Notes: generated by a model not told the origin, from the letters alone. A stretch of 64,000 nt of DNA from SKLM01 sp964542755 (GCA_964542755.1 CAZIWL010000001.1:1-64000); one strand, 5' to 3'. Shown: positions 42,201-49,526, counted from the first letter of the stretch. Numbers and translations: made by a program.

Positions 42201-43465
42201 TCGAGAAGGCCGCCCACATGATGGCCGAGAACCGGCCTGGGGCGCTCCTCTACGCCATGGGCATCACCCAGCACACCGTCGGGGTGGGCAACGTGATGAG
42301 CTGCGCTAACCTGCAGATGGTGCTGGGCAATATGGGGATCCCGGGCGGCGGCGTTAACCCCCTGCGTGGTCAGAACAACGTGCAGGGCGCCTGCGATCTG
42401 GGGAGTCTGCCGAACGTCTATCCTGGGTACCAGTCGGTCACGGATCCGGCGATCCAGGACAAGTTCGAGCAAGCATGGGGCGTGCCCCTCTCCCGAGAGA
42501 TAGGCTTGACAGTCACGGAAATGCTCGACGCGGCCGACGCGGGCGAGGTTCGCTGTCTCTATGTCATCGGCGAGAACCCGATGACGAGTGACCCGGACCT
42601 CAATCACGTCCGGCAGGCGCTCGAGAACACCGAGTTCCTCGTCTTGCAGGATATGTTCCTCACGGAGACGGCCCAGTTGGCGGACGTCGTTTTCCCGGCC
42701 TGCAGCTTTGCCGAGAAGGAGGGGACGTTCACCAATTCGGAGCGGCGCGTCCAGCGGGTCCGGAAGGCGATCGAGCCCATCGGAGAGTCCAAGGACGACA
42801 CCTGGATTGTCCAGGAGCTGGCGCACCGCCTCGTCGAGCTGGGGGCTGTCGAGCCCTTGCAAGAAGCGCCCCATCAAGGATGGAACTATGCATCGGCGGC
42901 CGACGCGATGGCGGAGGTCAACGACCTCACGCCGATCTACGGCGGCATCACGTACGAACGCCTGAACAACGGTGAGCAGCTCCAATGGCCGGTCCCGACT
43001 GAGGAGCACGCGGGGACGCCTATCCTGCACGTTGGGAAGTTCAGCCGCGGCGTCGGGCACTTTGAACCGGTGGATCACACGCCGCCTGATGAGCTGCCGG
43101 ATGAGGAATACCCCCTCATGCTCACCAACGGCCGTGTCCTCTACCATTGGCACGGGGGCGAGATGACCCGCCGCGCCGCCGGCCTGAAGGAGATGTACCC
43201 CGAGGCGAAGATCGAGATCAGCCCCGCCGATGCAGCCGAGCGAGGCATCGACGACGGGGCCATGATGAAGGTCGCTTCGCGGCGCGGTGAGATTACGGCT
43301 AAGGCACAGGTCACGGACCGCGTGCCCGCGGGCCTGATCTTCGCCACGTTCCATTACCCGGATTCAGCCGTCAACTTCCTCACCAACCCGGCCCTCGATC
43401 CCACCGCCAAGATCCCGGAGTACAAGGTCTGCGCGGTGAAGGTCGAGGCGGTGAACGGAGAGTAG
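39227..43465 (+). CDS. fdhA: Selenocysteine formate dehydrogenase fused to NuoG-like and GltD-like domains
   Basis: One gene of 1412 residues with an in-frame UGA at 41780-41782 read as Sec852. Ordinary gene calling splits it in two. Domains: NuoG-type [2Fe-2S] (1-80); GltD-type Fe-S helical domain (85-190); FAD/NAD(P)H oxidoreductase (195-510) with VAVVGAGPAGLSAAYYL and VIVVGGGNTAIDAARTA; ferredoxin clusters CILCSRCIRAC and CESCGHCVAYCP (615-665); FdhA catalytic domain from about 690 with CVYCGVGCSFD; Sec in DHCARL-U-HSATVAGL, equal to the E. coli FdhF site; and the molybdopterin-binding C-terminus. It should interconvert formate and CO2, with NuoE/NuoF as NAD partners and a further pyridine-nucleotide site of its own. 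ATG 39227 follows AGGAG. mobA lies downstream. The Sec-insertion genes are not in this window. Confidence 0.95.
41780..41812 (+). promoter_or_regulatory. UGA selenocysteine codon with bacterial SECIS hairpin
   Basis: UGA at 41780-41782 is followed, after 11 nt, by a 7-bp stem (41794-41800 with 41806-41812, one G-U pair) capped by the loop GGUCU. E. coli fdhF has the same 11-nt spacing and a GGUCU apical element bound by SelB. The codons on both sides continue a conserved FdhA frame. Confidence 0.93.
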
Positions 43466-43536
43466 GCTGCATAGCAGCGCGGCTACACGACGGCCTGATG
43501 CCTAGACAAGGCTGCATTGCAGGCCAGCCACTCAGT

Positions 43537-43571
43537 GGCCCGCTGTGCGGGATGAGGGTGCGCAGCGGGCC
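43537..43571. terminator. Hairpin between the formate dehydrogenase and ferritin-like genes
   Basis: Arms GGCCCGCTG (43537-43545) and CAGCGGGCC (43563-43571) are exact complements, and four further pairs with two G-U extend the stem. No T-run follows. It may partly terminate or stabilise the upstream message. Confidence 0.5.
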
Positions 43572-43603
43572 AAGCCAGCAGGACTAGCGACGGGAGGCAG
43601 GAC

Positions 43604-44092
43604 GTGGACATCCGCAAGATCTACGAGTATGCGCTGCAGCGGGAGCAAGAGGGGAAGCGGTTCTTTCAGGAGAACGCTGAGCGTCTCCAGCACGCGGGCG
43701 TCGTGGGTGCCTTCCGGCGCCTGGCCGAGGAAGAGCAGAAGCACATCCGCTTCATCGAAGGGCTCCTTGATGCTCTGGACGAGGGCGAGGCGCCGGAACC
43801 CGCCAATCTCGAACCAACGGATGAAGGGTTCTTCTCCGAGCGGGCCGCGTCGGAGATGCTGGACCAGACCGTGGCTGAGTCGATGGTTCCCGACCTCTCG
43901 GTGCTCCGCATGGCGTACCTGATCGAGCGCGACTTCGTGGAGTTCTACGAGTCCGCCGCCGAGAAGGCCGTGGGCGATGCCCAGAAGGCCCTGGAGATGC
44001 TAGCCCGCTGGGAGCGGGGTCACGAACGGTTCTTCAAGCAGCTCCACGACACGGCCTTCCAGGAGTACGCCCAGATGCCCTGGGGAGGCTAA
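43604..44092 (+). CDS. Ferritin-like / rubrerythrin-type diiron protein
   Basis: A 162-residue four-helix protein. The metal-ligand pattern of the family is present: Glu in YALQREQEGKRFF, E..H in AEEEQKHIRFIEG, Glu in YLIERDFVEFYESAA and E..H in RWERGHERFFK. The C-terminal rubredoxin domain of classical rubrerythrin is absent. Such proteins reduce peroxide or handle iron in anaerobes and often accompany oxygen-sensitive enzymes, which suits a location behind Fe-S and Mo/Se enzymes. The start is GTG 43604 after GGGAGG. Hairpins flank it on both sides. Confidence 0.9.
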   Translation: MDIRKIYEYALQREQEGKRFFQENAERLQHAGVVGAFRRLAEEEQKHIRFIEGLLDALDEGEAPEPANLEPTDEGFFSERAASEMLDQTVAESMVPDLSVLRMAYLIERDFVEFYESAAEKAVGDAQKALEMLARWERGHERFFKQLHDTAFQEYAQMPWGG

Positions 44093-44124
44093 TCGACGGT
44101 CGGCCTCGAAAGTAGCGTTTCTCT

Positions 44125-44161
44125 GAACGTCCCGGTCTTGTTGTTGCAGGCCGGGACGTTC
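44125..44161 (+). terminator. Terminator-like hairpin after the ferritin-like gene
   Basis: A 13-bp stem (44125-44137 with 44149-44161, one G-U pair) around an 11-nt loop, 32 bp after the stop. There is no T-run, so efficiency is uncertain. Confidence 0.5.
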
Positions 44162-44292
44162 CGTGTCACAATAGCTCGAAACGAATGGGTCGGCTGCGCC
44201 CCTGTCAGCATGCAGCGCGCCCGGTGGTGGGCGAAGGACGCGTCGCCAGCATGCCTTCGCTCGGGGCCTTAGAGGGTGGGACGGTTTACACT

Positions 44293-45261
44293 GTGACTCT
44301 ATTGACTTTGGACCAAGCGGACAGACGGGTGATCATGTTCGGGGGCAAGGGGGGCGTGGGCAAGACGACCTCGTCGGCTGCGACAGCCCTACACTATGCC
44401 CTGACCGGGCGGCGGACCCTGATCATCACCAGCGACTACACGCCCTCGCTCTCCGACATCTTTGAGGTTGAGGTCGGGCCCCAGGAACGCGACATCCCCG
44501 CCGTCGATGGGCTCTACGCTCTGGAGATCGACCCCGACGAGGTCATACGCCAGTGGAAGAAGAAGTTCGGGCCGCAGGTCTACGAGGCCGCCTCGGCCCT
44601 GGTCGACATGCCCTACGACGAGTTGGTGGACTACGTGGCCATGGCGCCGGGCATCCAGGAGGAATTCATGCTCGACTACATCCTGGAGCGGATACGTGAG
44701 CAACGATACGACGTCATCGTGTGGGACACGGCCCCCGCGGGGGATACCCTGCGCCTCCTCGATCTTCCCCGCCGATTCATCGAGCATCTCAGGACGGCGC
44801 CGAAGGTCTACATAGGAGTTCGAGACGCATTGAACCTGTCCAGGACGCCGTTTCTGGACTTGATCGAGAGCTGGAAGGCCCTCGCCCGCGAGGTCACCGC
44901 GTTCTTCAGCGACCCGGAGAACGTGGCGTTTGTCCTGGTGACCATACCGGAGGCCCTGGGCGTCTATCAGACCCGCCGGGTCAAGCGCGATCTCGAGGCG
45001 CACGGCATCGACGTGCGGCATCTGGTGATCAATCACGTGGTCGTCAATCCTTCCTGTGACTTCCTGCGCCGCCGACGGGAGATGCAGCAGCCGTATATCG
45101 AGATGCTGGAGCATGAGTACGGCGATGAAGTGGATATGGTCAAGGTGCCCCTCATGCCCTACGAGGTCAAAGGCATCGATCGATTGAGGGAGGTAGAGTC
45201 ACGGCTCTTTGCACCCTGCGATGGAGCCGACCCTTGCGAGCCCAAACCTTGCGAAGGTTAA
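44293..45261 (+). CDS. ArsA/Get3-like ATPase
   Basis: A 322-residue soluble SIMIBI-class ATPase. P-loop MFGGKGGVGKTTSSAATA near residue 16, switch I region IITSDYTPSLSDIFEV (Asp), and switch II VWDTAPAGDTLRLLDLPRRF (DTAPxGDTLRLL), all diagnostic of ArsA/Get3. It has a single ATPase domain, so it would act as a dimer. Whether it exports arsenite, targets membrane proteins or serves metal-enzyme assembly cannot be told. No ArsB or arsenic gene is near, and the neighbours are formate dehydrogenase and mobA, so an assembly role is conceivable. The last residues (PCEG) and the stop codon are encoded by the first unit of the 108-bp repeat array. The start is uncertain: GTG 44293 is chosen, ATG 44251 is possible. 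Confidence 0.88.
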   Translation: MTLLTLDQADRRVIMFGGKGGVGKTTSSAATALHYALTGRRTLIITSDYTPSLSDIFEVEVGPQERDIPAVDGLYALEIDPDEVIRQWKKKFGPQVYEAASALVDMPYDELVDYVAMAPGIQEEFMLDYILERIREQRYDVIVWDTAPAGDTLRLLDLPRRFIEHLRTAPKVYIGVRDALNLSRTPFLDLIESWKALAREVTAFFSDPENVAFVLVTIPEALGVYQTRRVKRDLEAHGIDVRHLVINHVVVNPSCDFLRRRREMQQPYIEMLEHEYGDEVDMVKVPLMPYEVKGIDRLREVESRLFAPCDGADPCEPKPCEG

Positions 45262-46169
45262 ATGCAAACTTCGTGCCGGAAGCGGATTCTCCGACCAAAA
45301 GTGTTCTTGATACCAGGACCAATGCCCGACCTTCGCAAGGTTGTCGTGCCTATCCCTTGCGAAGGTTGCGCGCAGAGTTCGACCCGAGAACGGATTCTCC
45401 CACGAAAGGAGTTCTTGACTCCAAGACCAATTCCCCACGTTCGCAAGGTTGTCGTGCCCATCCCTTTCGAAGGTTGCTCGCAGACTTCAAGCCGAAGACG
45501 GATTCTCCCGCCAAAGATGTTCTTGACACCAAAATCAATGCTCGACCTTCGCAAGGTTGTCGTACCCATCCCAGCCCCACCCCCATCACCGGCCTCGTCC
45601 TCGCCGGAGGCGCCAGCCGGCGCATGGGGCACGACAAAGCCTTCCTGAAGCTCGACGGCACGCCTCTGATCCAGATCGTCATCGACCGGATGGCCACCGT
45701 ATGCGCCGAGGTCCTCATCGTGGCCGGCGAGATCGCGTCCTACGAAGGGCTCGGCGCCCCCGTGGTCGAGGACCAGTTCCAGAACGTCGGCGTCCTGGGA
45801 GGCCTCCACGCAGGGCTCGCCGCCGCCTCCCACGGGACCACGCTGGCCGTCGGCTGCGACATGCCCTTCCTCAAGCCCGACCTGCTGCAGGCCTTCGCCG
45901 GCTGGGTGGAGGGGCATGACGTAGCTCTCCTCAAGCACGGTGGCTACGTCGAGCCCCTTCACGGCGCCTACCGTCGCACGTGCCTGGGGCCCATCGAGGC
46001 GGCCATCCGCGCAGGCAAACGTCGCATCATCTCCTTCTTCCCCCATGTTCGCGTCCGCACCGTCACACCGGAGGAGATCGCGGCCCTTGACCCCGACCTC
46101 GAGTCCTTTCGTAACCTGAACACCCCTGAGGAGTGGCGGGCGGCGAAGGCGTCCTGGGACGAGCCGTAG
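45234..46169 (+). CDS. mobA: Molybdenum cofactor guanylyltransferase MobA with repeat-derived N-terminus
   Basis: The open frame starts at TTG 45234 and encodes 311 residues, of which about the last 195 are MobA: ITGLVLAGGASRRMGHDKAF (GTP-binding LAGGxSxRMGxDK) and LAVGCDMPFLKPDLL (metal-binding Asp). MobA joins GMP to molybdopterin to make the dinucleotide cofactor that the upstream formate dehydrogenase needs. The first 115 residues come from three in-frame 36-codon repeats (SQGCR and DSPTK.VLD recur) and have no MobA counterpart. No standard start codon lies directly before the conserved region. TTG 45474 inside the third unit is one possible start. The frame overlaps arsA by 28 bp. Confidence 0.88.
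   Translation: MRAQTLRRLNANFVPEADSPTKSVLDTRTNARPSQGCRAYPLRRLRAEFDPRTDSPTKGVLDSKTNSPRSQGCRAHPFRRLLADFKPKTDSPAKDVLDTKINARPSQGCRTHPSPTPITGLVLAGGASRRMGHDKAFLKLDGTPLIQIVIDRMATVCAEVLIVAGEIASYEGLGAPVVEDQFQNVGVLGGLHAGLAAASHGTTLAVGCDMPFLKPDLLQAFAGWVEGHDVALLKHGGYVEPLHGAYRRTCLGPIEAAIRAGKRRIISFFPHVRVRTVTPEEIAALDPDLESFRNLNTPEEWRAAKASWDEP
45247..45570. repeat. Three tandem 108-bp repeat units with inverted-repeat borders
   Basis: Units begin at 45247, 45355 and 45463, exactly 108 bp apart. Each starts CCTTGCGAAGGTT (the third with T for G) and ends with ACCTTCGCAAGG (the second with one change) plus a 14-bp spacer. At the first two unit junctions the ends form 11-12-bp hairpins, with one or two mismatches at the second. 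The middle of each unit keeps CGGATTCTCC and GTTCTTGA. Because 108 is a multiple of three, more than one frame stays open through the array. It provides the end of arsA and the extended N-terminus of mobA. Confidence 0.9.
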
Positions 46170-46363
46170 AATAGCACATCCGGCCTTCCTCGCCGCCGGC
46201 GGACCGCAGTTACAAGCTCCCCAGTGACCTCCGCTGTGCCTCCCCTCAGTATCGTCCTGTCGCCTGGCTCCTTGTCGCCCCGGTCTCTTGGCGCTTGTCC
46301 CGGAGGGGGCCATCTACCACAACGCCGGGCGAGCACTCTCTCGAGGAGCCGCCCGCCGTTGGA
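46170..46363. other. Intergenic region before the cobalamin-sensor promoter
   Basis: About 190 bp after mobA with no gene, clear hairpin or repeat that I can support. Together with 46393-46686, the leader of the next transcript, it makes a gene-free stretch of more than 500 bp. Confidence 0.35.
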
Positions 46364-46392
46364 TTGCCGAAAGGATCGTAGGTCGGTATACT
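46364..46392 (+). promoter_or_regulatory. Promoter candidate of the cobalamin-sensor operon
   Basis: TTGCCG (46364-46369), 17-bp spacer, TATACT (46387-46392). It implies a leader of about 290 nt before ATG 46687, long enough to hold a regulatory RNA, although I recognise no riboswitch in it. Confidence 0.5.
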
Positions 46393-46686
46393 AATCCTAA
46401 ACCCCACCGCCCCGCTCCCGCCCAACTCACCGTCGACGCTCACAGCAGACGTGGCACGACGCAGAGCTGTGGGCGCCGCAACGGCATCCGCAGGAAGGGG
46501 ACCGTCGTGACCGGGTACTGGCTGGCCTGGGTTGGTCTCGCGCAGGACGACGAGCAGAAGAGCGTCACACCCGGCGTCCGCGCCGGGTACGGGGCAAGTC
46601 CGGGGCCTGATGAACGCGGCGGGGCGCCCGGGCAGACGGGCACAGAGGACGCGCTGGGCCACGCCGAGAAAGGGAGAAATTGGACT

Positions 46687-47382
46687 ATGGCGGCAACGAC
46701 GCAATCAAGAACCACAGGGCTCCACGACGGCGACAATCCGTTCGCCGACTTGGCGGCCGCGTACCTGGAAGCGCTCCTGGCGGGGGAAAGGCAGCAGGCG
46801 AGTGAGCGTGTGATGAAGGCTGTCGAGGAAGGCGTGAGCGTCAAAGAGATCTACCTCCACGTCTTTCAGTCCTGTCAGCGCGAGATCGGCGGCCTCTGGC
46901 AGAGGAACGAGGTGACGGTCGCCGAGGAGCATTACGTGACGGCGGCAACGCAGCTGATCATGTCCCAGCTCTACCCGCGCATCTTCGGCGCAGAGAAGAC
47001 GGGCCGCTCCTTGGTGGCCACCTGTGTCGGCGGTGAGCTCCACGAAATCGGCGTGCGCATGGTGGCCGATTTCTTCGAGATGGAGGGCTGGGACACCTAC
47101 TACCTGGGGGCGAATACGCCCACCGAGAGCATCCTGGAGACCCTTGAATCGCGGCAGCCCGACCTGCTCGGCATCTCGGCCACGATCACCTTCAATCTGG
47201 ATGAGGTAATCGACCTGGTCAAGGAGGTGCGCAGCGCGGAGACCGGCGATGGACTCCCCATCCTTGTGGGAGGGCGCCCCTTCCTCAAGACAGAGGGGCT
47301 GTGGGAGCGGGTAGGCGCGGACGGCTACGCGCCCGACGCCCAAGAGGCTGTCCAGAAGGCGGAGGAGTTGTTGGCCCGATGA
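46687..47382 (+). CDS. Stand-alone cobalamin-binding sensor protein, CarH light-sensor-like
   Basis: A 231-residue soluble protein with two domains. Residues 15-100 are a four-helix bundle containing IGGLWQRNEVTVAEEHYVTA: Trp, nine residues, then Glu-His, the Wx9EH signature of the adenosylcobalamin photoreceptor CarH. Residues 105-225 are a B12-binding Rossmann domain with GGELHEIGVRMVADFFEMEG, where the His is the expected lower cobalt ligand, then YYLGANTP and LPILVGGRPF. The N-terminal MerR-type DNA-binding domain of CarH is missing, so output must go through partners. The next two genes are a helical protein and a histidine kinase. ATG 46687 follows AGGGAG. An upstream in-frame extension lacks conserved sequence. 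A methyl-carrier role is an alternative, but no methyltransferase is near. Confidence 0.87.
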   Translation: MAATTQSRTTGLHDGDNPFADLAAAYLEALLAGERQQASERVMKAVEEGVSVKEIYLHVFQSCQREIGGLWQRNEVTVAEEHYVTAATQLIMSQLYPRIFGAEKTGRSLVATCVGGELHEIGVRMVADFFEMEGWDTYYLGANTPTESILETLESRQPDLLGISATITFNLDEVIDLVKEVRSAETGDGLPILVGGRPFLKTEGLWERVGADGYAPDAQEAVQKAEELLAR

Positions 47383-47403
47383 GGACAAATGAGGAGGCAC
47401 CAG

Positions 47404-47817
47404 ATGCCCGCTGAGCGCCCCATTCCACCGGTGAACGCCGACACACTGGCAGCTTTTCGAGAGAAGCAGGAGACGATCATTCGGCAGGTAGCCGAGCGGT
47501 CCCTGGCGCGCCAGCAGGAGGTCGCTCACCACGGTGACGAGGCCGAGCAACGGATCACGTCCGGCCTGGTGTTCACGTCTCGGATGCTGGACGCGGCCAT
47601 GGCCGTCGGCGAGTTGAGTCTCCTGGAGGACCAGTTGACCTGGGCCATGGACCGCCTGCCTCACGACGGTGTCGTCCCGGAGCATGTCCTTCATCGCCTC
47701 CGTATCTACCGCGAGGTGGTGCGGGAGACCCTCGCGGAACGACACGCCAGTGAGATCGAATCCTACCTGACCTGGATGATCGCCAGGCAGGAGGAACTGC
47801 TTCAGGAGAGGAGTTAG
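47404..47817 (+). CDS. Helical hypothetical protein between the cobalamin sensor and the kinase
   Basis: A 137-residue soluble protein, almost wholly helical: NADTLAAFREKQETIIRQVA, DEAEQRITSGLVFTSRMLDA, GELSLLEDQLTWAMDRLP and HASEIESYLTWMIARQEELL. I do not recognise the family. It may be a helical signalling adaptor that links the cobalamin protein to the kinase, an inference from position only. GAGGAGG lies 6 nt before ATG 47404. It starts 21 bp after the sensor gene and ends 4 bp before the kinase gene, so the three are one translational unit. Confidence 0.82.
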   Translation: MPAERPIPPVNADTLAAFREKQETIIRQVAERSLARQQEVAHHGDEAEQRITSGLVFTSRMLDAAMAVGELSLLEDQLTWAMDRLPHDGVVPEHVLHRLRIYREVVRETLAERHASEIESYLTWMIARQEELLQERS

Positions 47818-47821
47818 GAAG

Positions 47822-49033
47822 GTGAGTGCGTGCACAGAGGGCGGCCAGGACGGGATCGCCCTGCTCTGCGACCGGGAGGGTGAGATCCTCGAGATCGTGT
47901 GCGAGGCGCTTGAGTTGACCGGCGTAGGCGTGGGCCGACATCTGACGGAGGTTGTGGACGAGGGCAGCGCCGAAAAGGCCCGCTACTTCCTTGCCAGCCT
48001 GCGCGAGGGGGATGCGGCCTTCGACTGGGAATTGAATGCGTGCGCGGACGATGGAATCATCACCCTCCGATTCGCTGGTGTGGCCCTGGGGGATCGCATC
48101 TGGGTCCTCGCCGCGCGGACGAACCACGGACTAACCCAGCTGTGCGAGAAGTTTGCCGTGATCAACAACGAGCAGACGAATGCCCTCCGCGCGGCGCTGA
48201 AGGAGAAATCGGATCTATCCCGGGCGACCAAGGAGACGGATGAGGATCTCTACGACGAGATCAGCGCGCTCAACAACGAGCTGGTGGCCATGCAGCGGGA
48301 ACTGAACCGAAAGAACGCGGAGCTTCGCCGGCTGAACGAGCAGAAGAACGAGCTGCTCGGCATGGCGGCCCACGACCTGCGCAACCCGCTCCATGCCATC
48401 CTCTCCTACAGCGACTTTCTGATCGAGGATCTCTCGGACACACTGAGCGATGATCACCTGGAGTTCCTCTCCATCATTCAGTCCTCCTCCGAGTTTATGG
48501 CCGGGTTGGTGAACGATCTGCTGGACGTGGCGAAGATTGAGTCCGGCAAGCTGCAGCTCAACAAAGCGCCCACAGACCTCCACGATCTCGTGGAGCGCGT
48601 GGTGGGGGTGATGCGGCCTCTGGCGGCAAACAAGGAGATCACCCTGAGGGCGTCGCTGGAACAAGTGCCTGCGACGAGCCTGGACCGCGGGAAGATCGAG
48701 CAGGTGTTGAACAACTTGCTGAGCAACGCCGTCAAGTACTCGTCGGCCGGCACGAAGGTGGACATCCGCCTCCGTCGAGAGGACGGATGGTCGGTGCTTG
48801 AGGTAGAGGACCGGGGCCAGGGCATCCCCGAGGAGGAGCGGGGCGCGCTCTTCCAGCCCTTCCAGACCACCAGCGCGCGGGGAACCGCCGGCGAAAAGAG
48901 CACAGGTCTCGGCCTGGTGATCACCAAGCGCATCGTCGAAGGCCACGGAGGCTGGATAGAGGTCGATAGCGAGGTTGAGGTGGGGTCGACGTTTACCGTG
49001 AGACTGCCGGCGGATGGCGACATGGAGCCGTGA
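47822..49033 (+). CDS. Cytoplasmic sensor histidine kinase (PAS-like-coiled coil-HisKA-HATPase)
   Basis: A 403-residue soluble kinase without membrane segments. Residues 10-110 look like a small PAS-type domain (GIALLCDREGEILEIVCEAL, ITLRFAGVALGDRIWVLAAR). A long coiled coil follows (about 135-175: LYDEISALNNELVAMQRELN). HisKA has GMAAHDLRNPLHAILSYSDF, and the ATPase has QVLNNLLSNAVKYS, VEDRGQGIPEEER and TGLGLVITKRIVEGHGG. It should receive its signal inside the cell, which fits control by the cobalamin-binding protein encoded two genes upstream. The start is GTG 47822. No response regulator gene follows. Its partner must lie elsewhere or be the receiver protein at 31491. Confidence 0.93.
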   Translation: MSACTEGGQDGIALLCDREGEILEIVCEALELTGVGVGRHLTEVVDEGSAEKARYFLASLREGDAAFDWELNACADDGIITLRFAGVALGDRIWVLAARTNHGLTQLCEKFAVINNEQTNALRAALKEKSDLSRATKETDEDLYDEISALNNELVAMQRELNRKNAELRRLNEQKNELLGMAAHDLRNPLHAILSYSDFLIEDLSDTLSDDHLEFLSIIQSSSEFMAGLVNDLLDVAKIESGKLQLNKAPTDLHDLVERVVGVMRPLAANKEITLRASLEQVPATSLDRGKIEQVLNNLLSNAVKYSSAGTKVDIRLRREDGWSVLEVEDRGQGIPEEERGALFQPFQTTSARGTAGEKSTGLGLVITKRIVEGHGGWIEVDSEVEVGSTFTVRLPADGDMEP

Positions 49034-49062
49034 GGGGACATGGGTTGGGCGAGTGACTGGTC

Positions 49063-49101
49063 AGACGACGGGGCCTCGCGGGGGATTCTGTCCCGTCGTC
49101 T
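49063..49101. terminator. Hairpin after the kinase gene
   Basis: A perfect 10-bp stem (49063-49072 with 49092-49101) around a 19-nt loop, 30 bp after the kinase stop. No T-run. Possible weak terminator of the sensor operon. Confidence 0.4.
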
Positions 49102-49103
49102 AG

Positions 49104-49526
49104 CCAACGGGAACGGGAATCGGCGAAGGGGCACTGGAGCACCTCTTTGAGCCCGTCTTCACTACGAAAGATGCGGTTGATAGAACTGGTCTGGGTCTGG
49201 CCCAGGTCTACGGGATCGGGGAGCAGCACGGGGGGCATATCGCGGTCCATACCGAGGTCGGAAGCGGAAGCTGCTTCCAGGTTTACGTGTCAGGTATGGA
49301 GGTGTCCGTGGCTGATGAGGGGGTGCGGATAGCGCCGGACGAAATGGACCATCTCTTCGACCGCCCTCACCAGATCGAGCGCGATGAGATGGAGCAAGGA
49401 GGGCTCGTCCTCTTCATCGCCCGCCGGCTGATCGAGCCGCAAGACGGCGAGATCACTGTCGAGAGCATCCCCGGCGAGGGGAGCACCGTCCTCATTCGAC
49501 TGCAGCTGCTGGACACCGAATCGTAG
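49104..49526 (+). pseudogene. Decayed histidine kinase ATPase fragment
   Basis: One plus frame, opening directly after a TAG at 49101, starts inside a kinase G1 box (GTGIGEGALEHLFEPVFTTK) and continues through TGLGLAQVYGIGEQHGGHIA and SGSCFQVYV, a standard HATPase C-terminus. It then runs without a stop into a second ATPase-like tail (VSVADEGVRIAPDEMDHLFD, then LIEPQDGEITVESIPGEGST). The N box, HisKA and sensor parts are missing and no ribosome site precedes the first conserved codon. It looks like the fused ends of two kinase ATPase domains. A short protein from GTG 49287 could still be made. Confidence 0.7.

Noticed and set aside
40370..43354. Minus-strand open frame of 994 codons opposite the formate dehydrogenase
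   Set aside because: The plus strand is clearly FdhA on both sides of the UGA. The antisense frame has no domain and mirrors GC-rich third positions.
45247..45570. CRISPR array
   Set aside because: There are only three units, of 108 bp each with no unique spacers. The whole unit is repeated and coding frames run through it.
46288..46686. N-terminal extension of the cobalamin sensor from an upstream in-frame start
   Set aside because: The 133 extra residues are Arg/Gly/Pro-rich and unlike any domain, they overlap the promoter candidate, and ATG 46687 has its own ribosome site.
46687..47382. Methyltransferase corrinoid protein (MtbC/MttC type)
   Set aside because: The domain layout is similar, but the Wx9EH signature and the adjacent kinase, with no methyltransferase gene nearby, favour a sensor.
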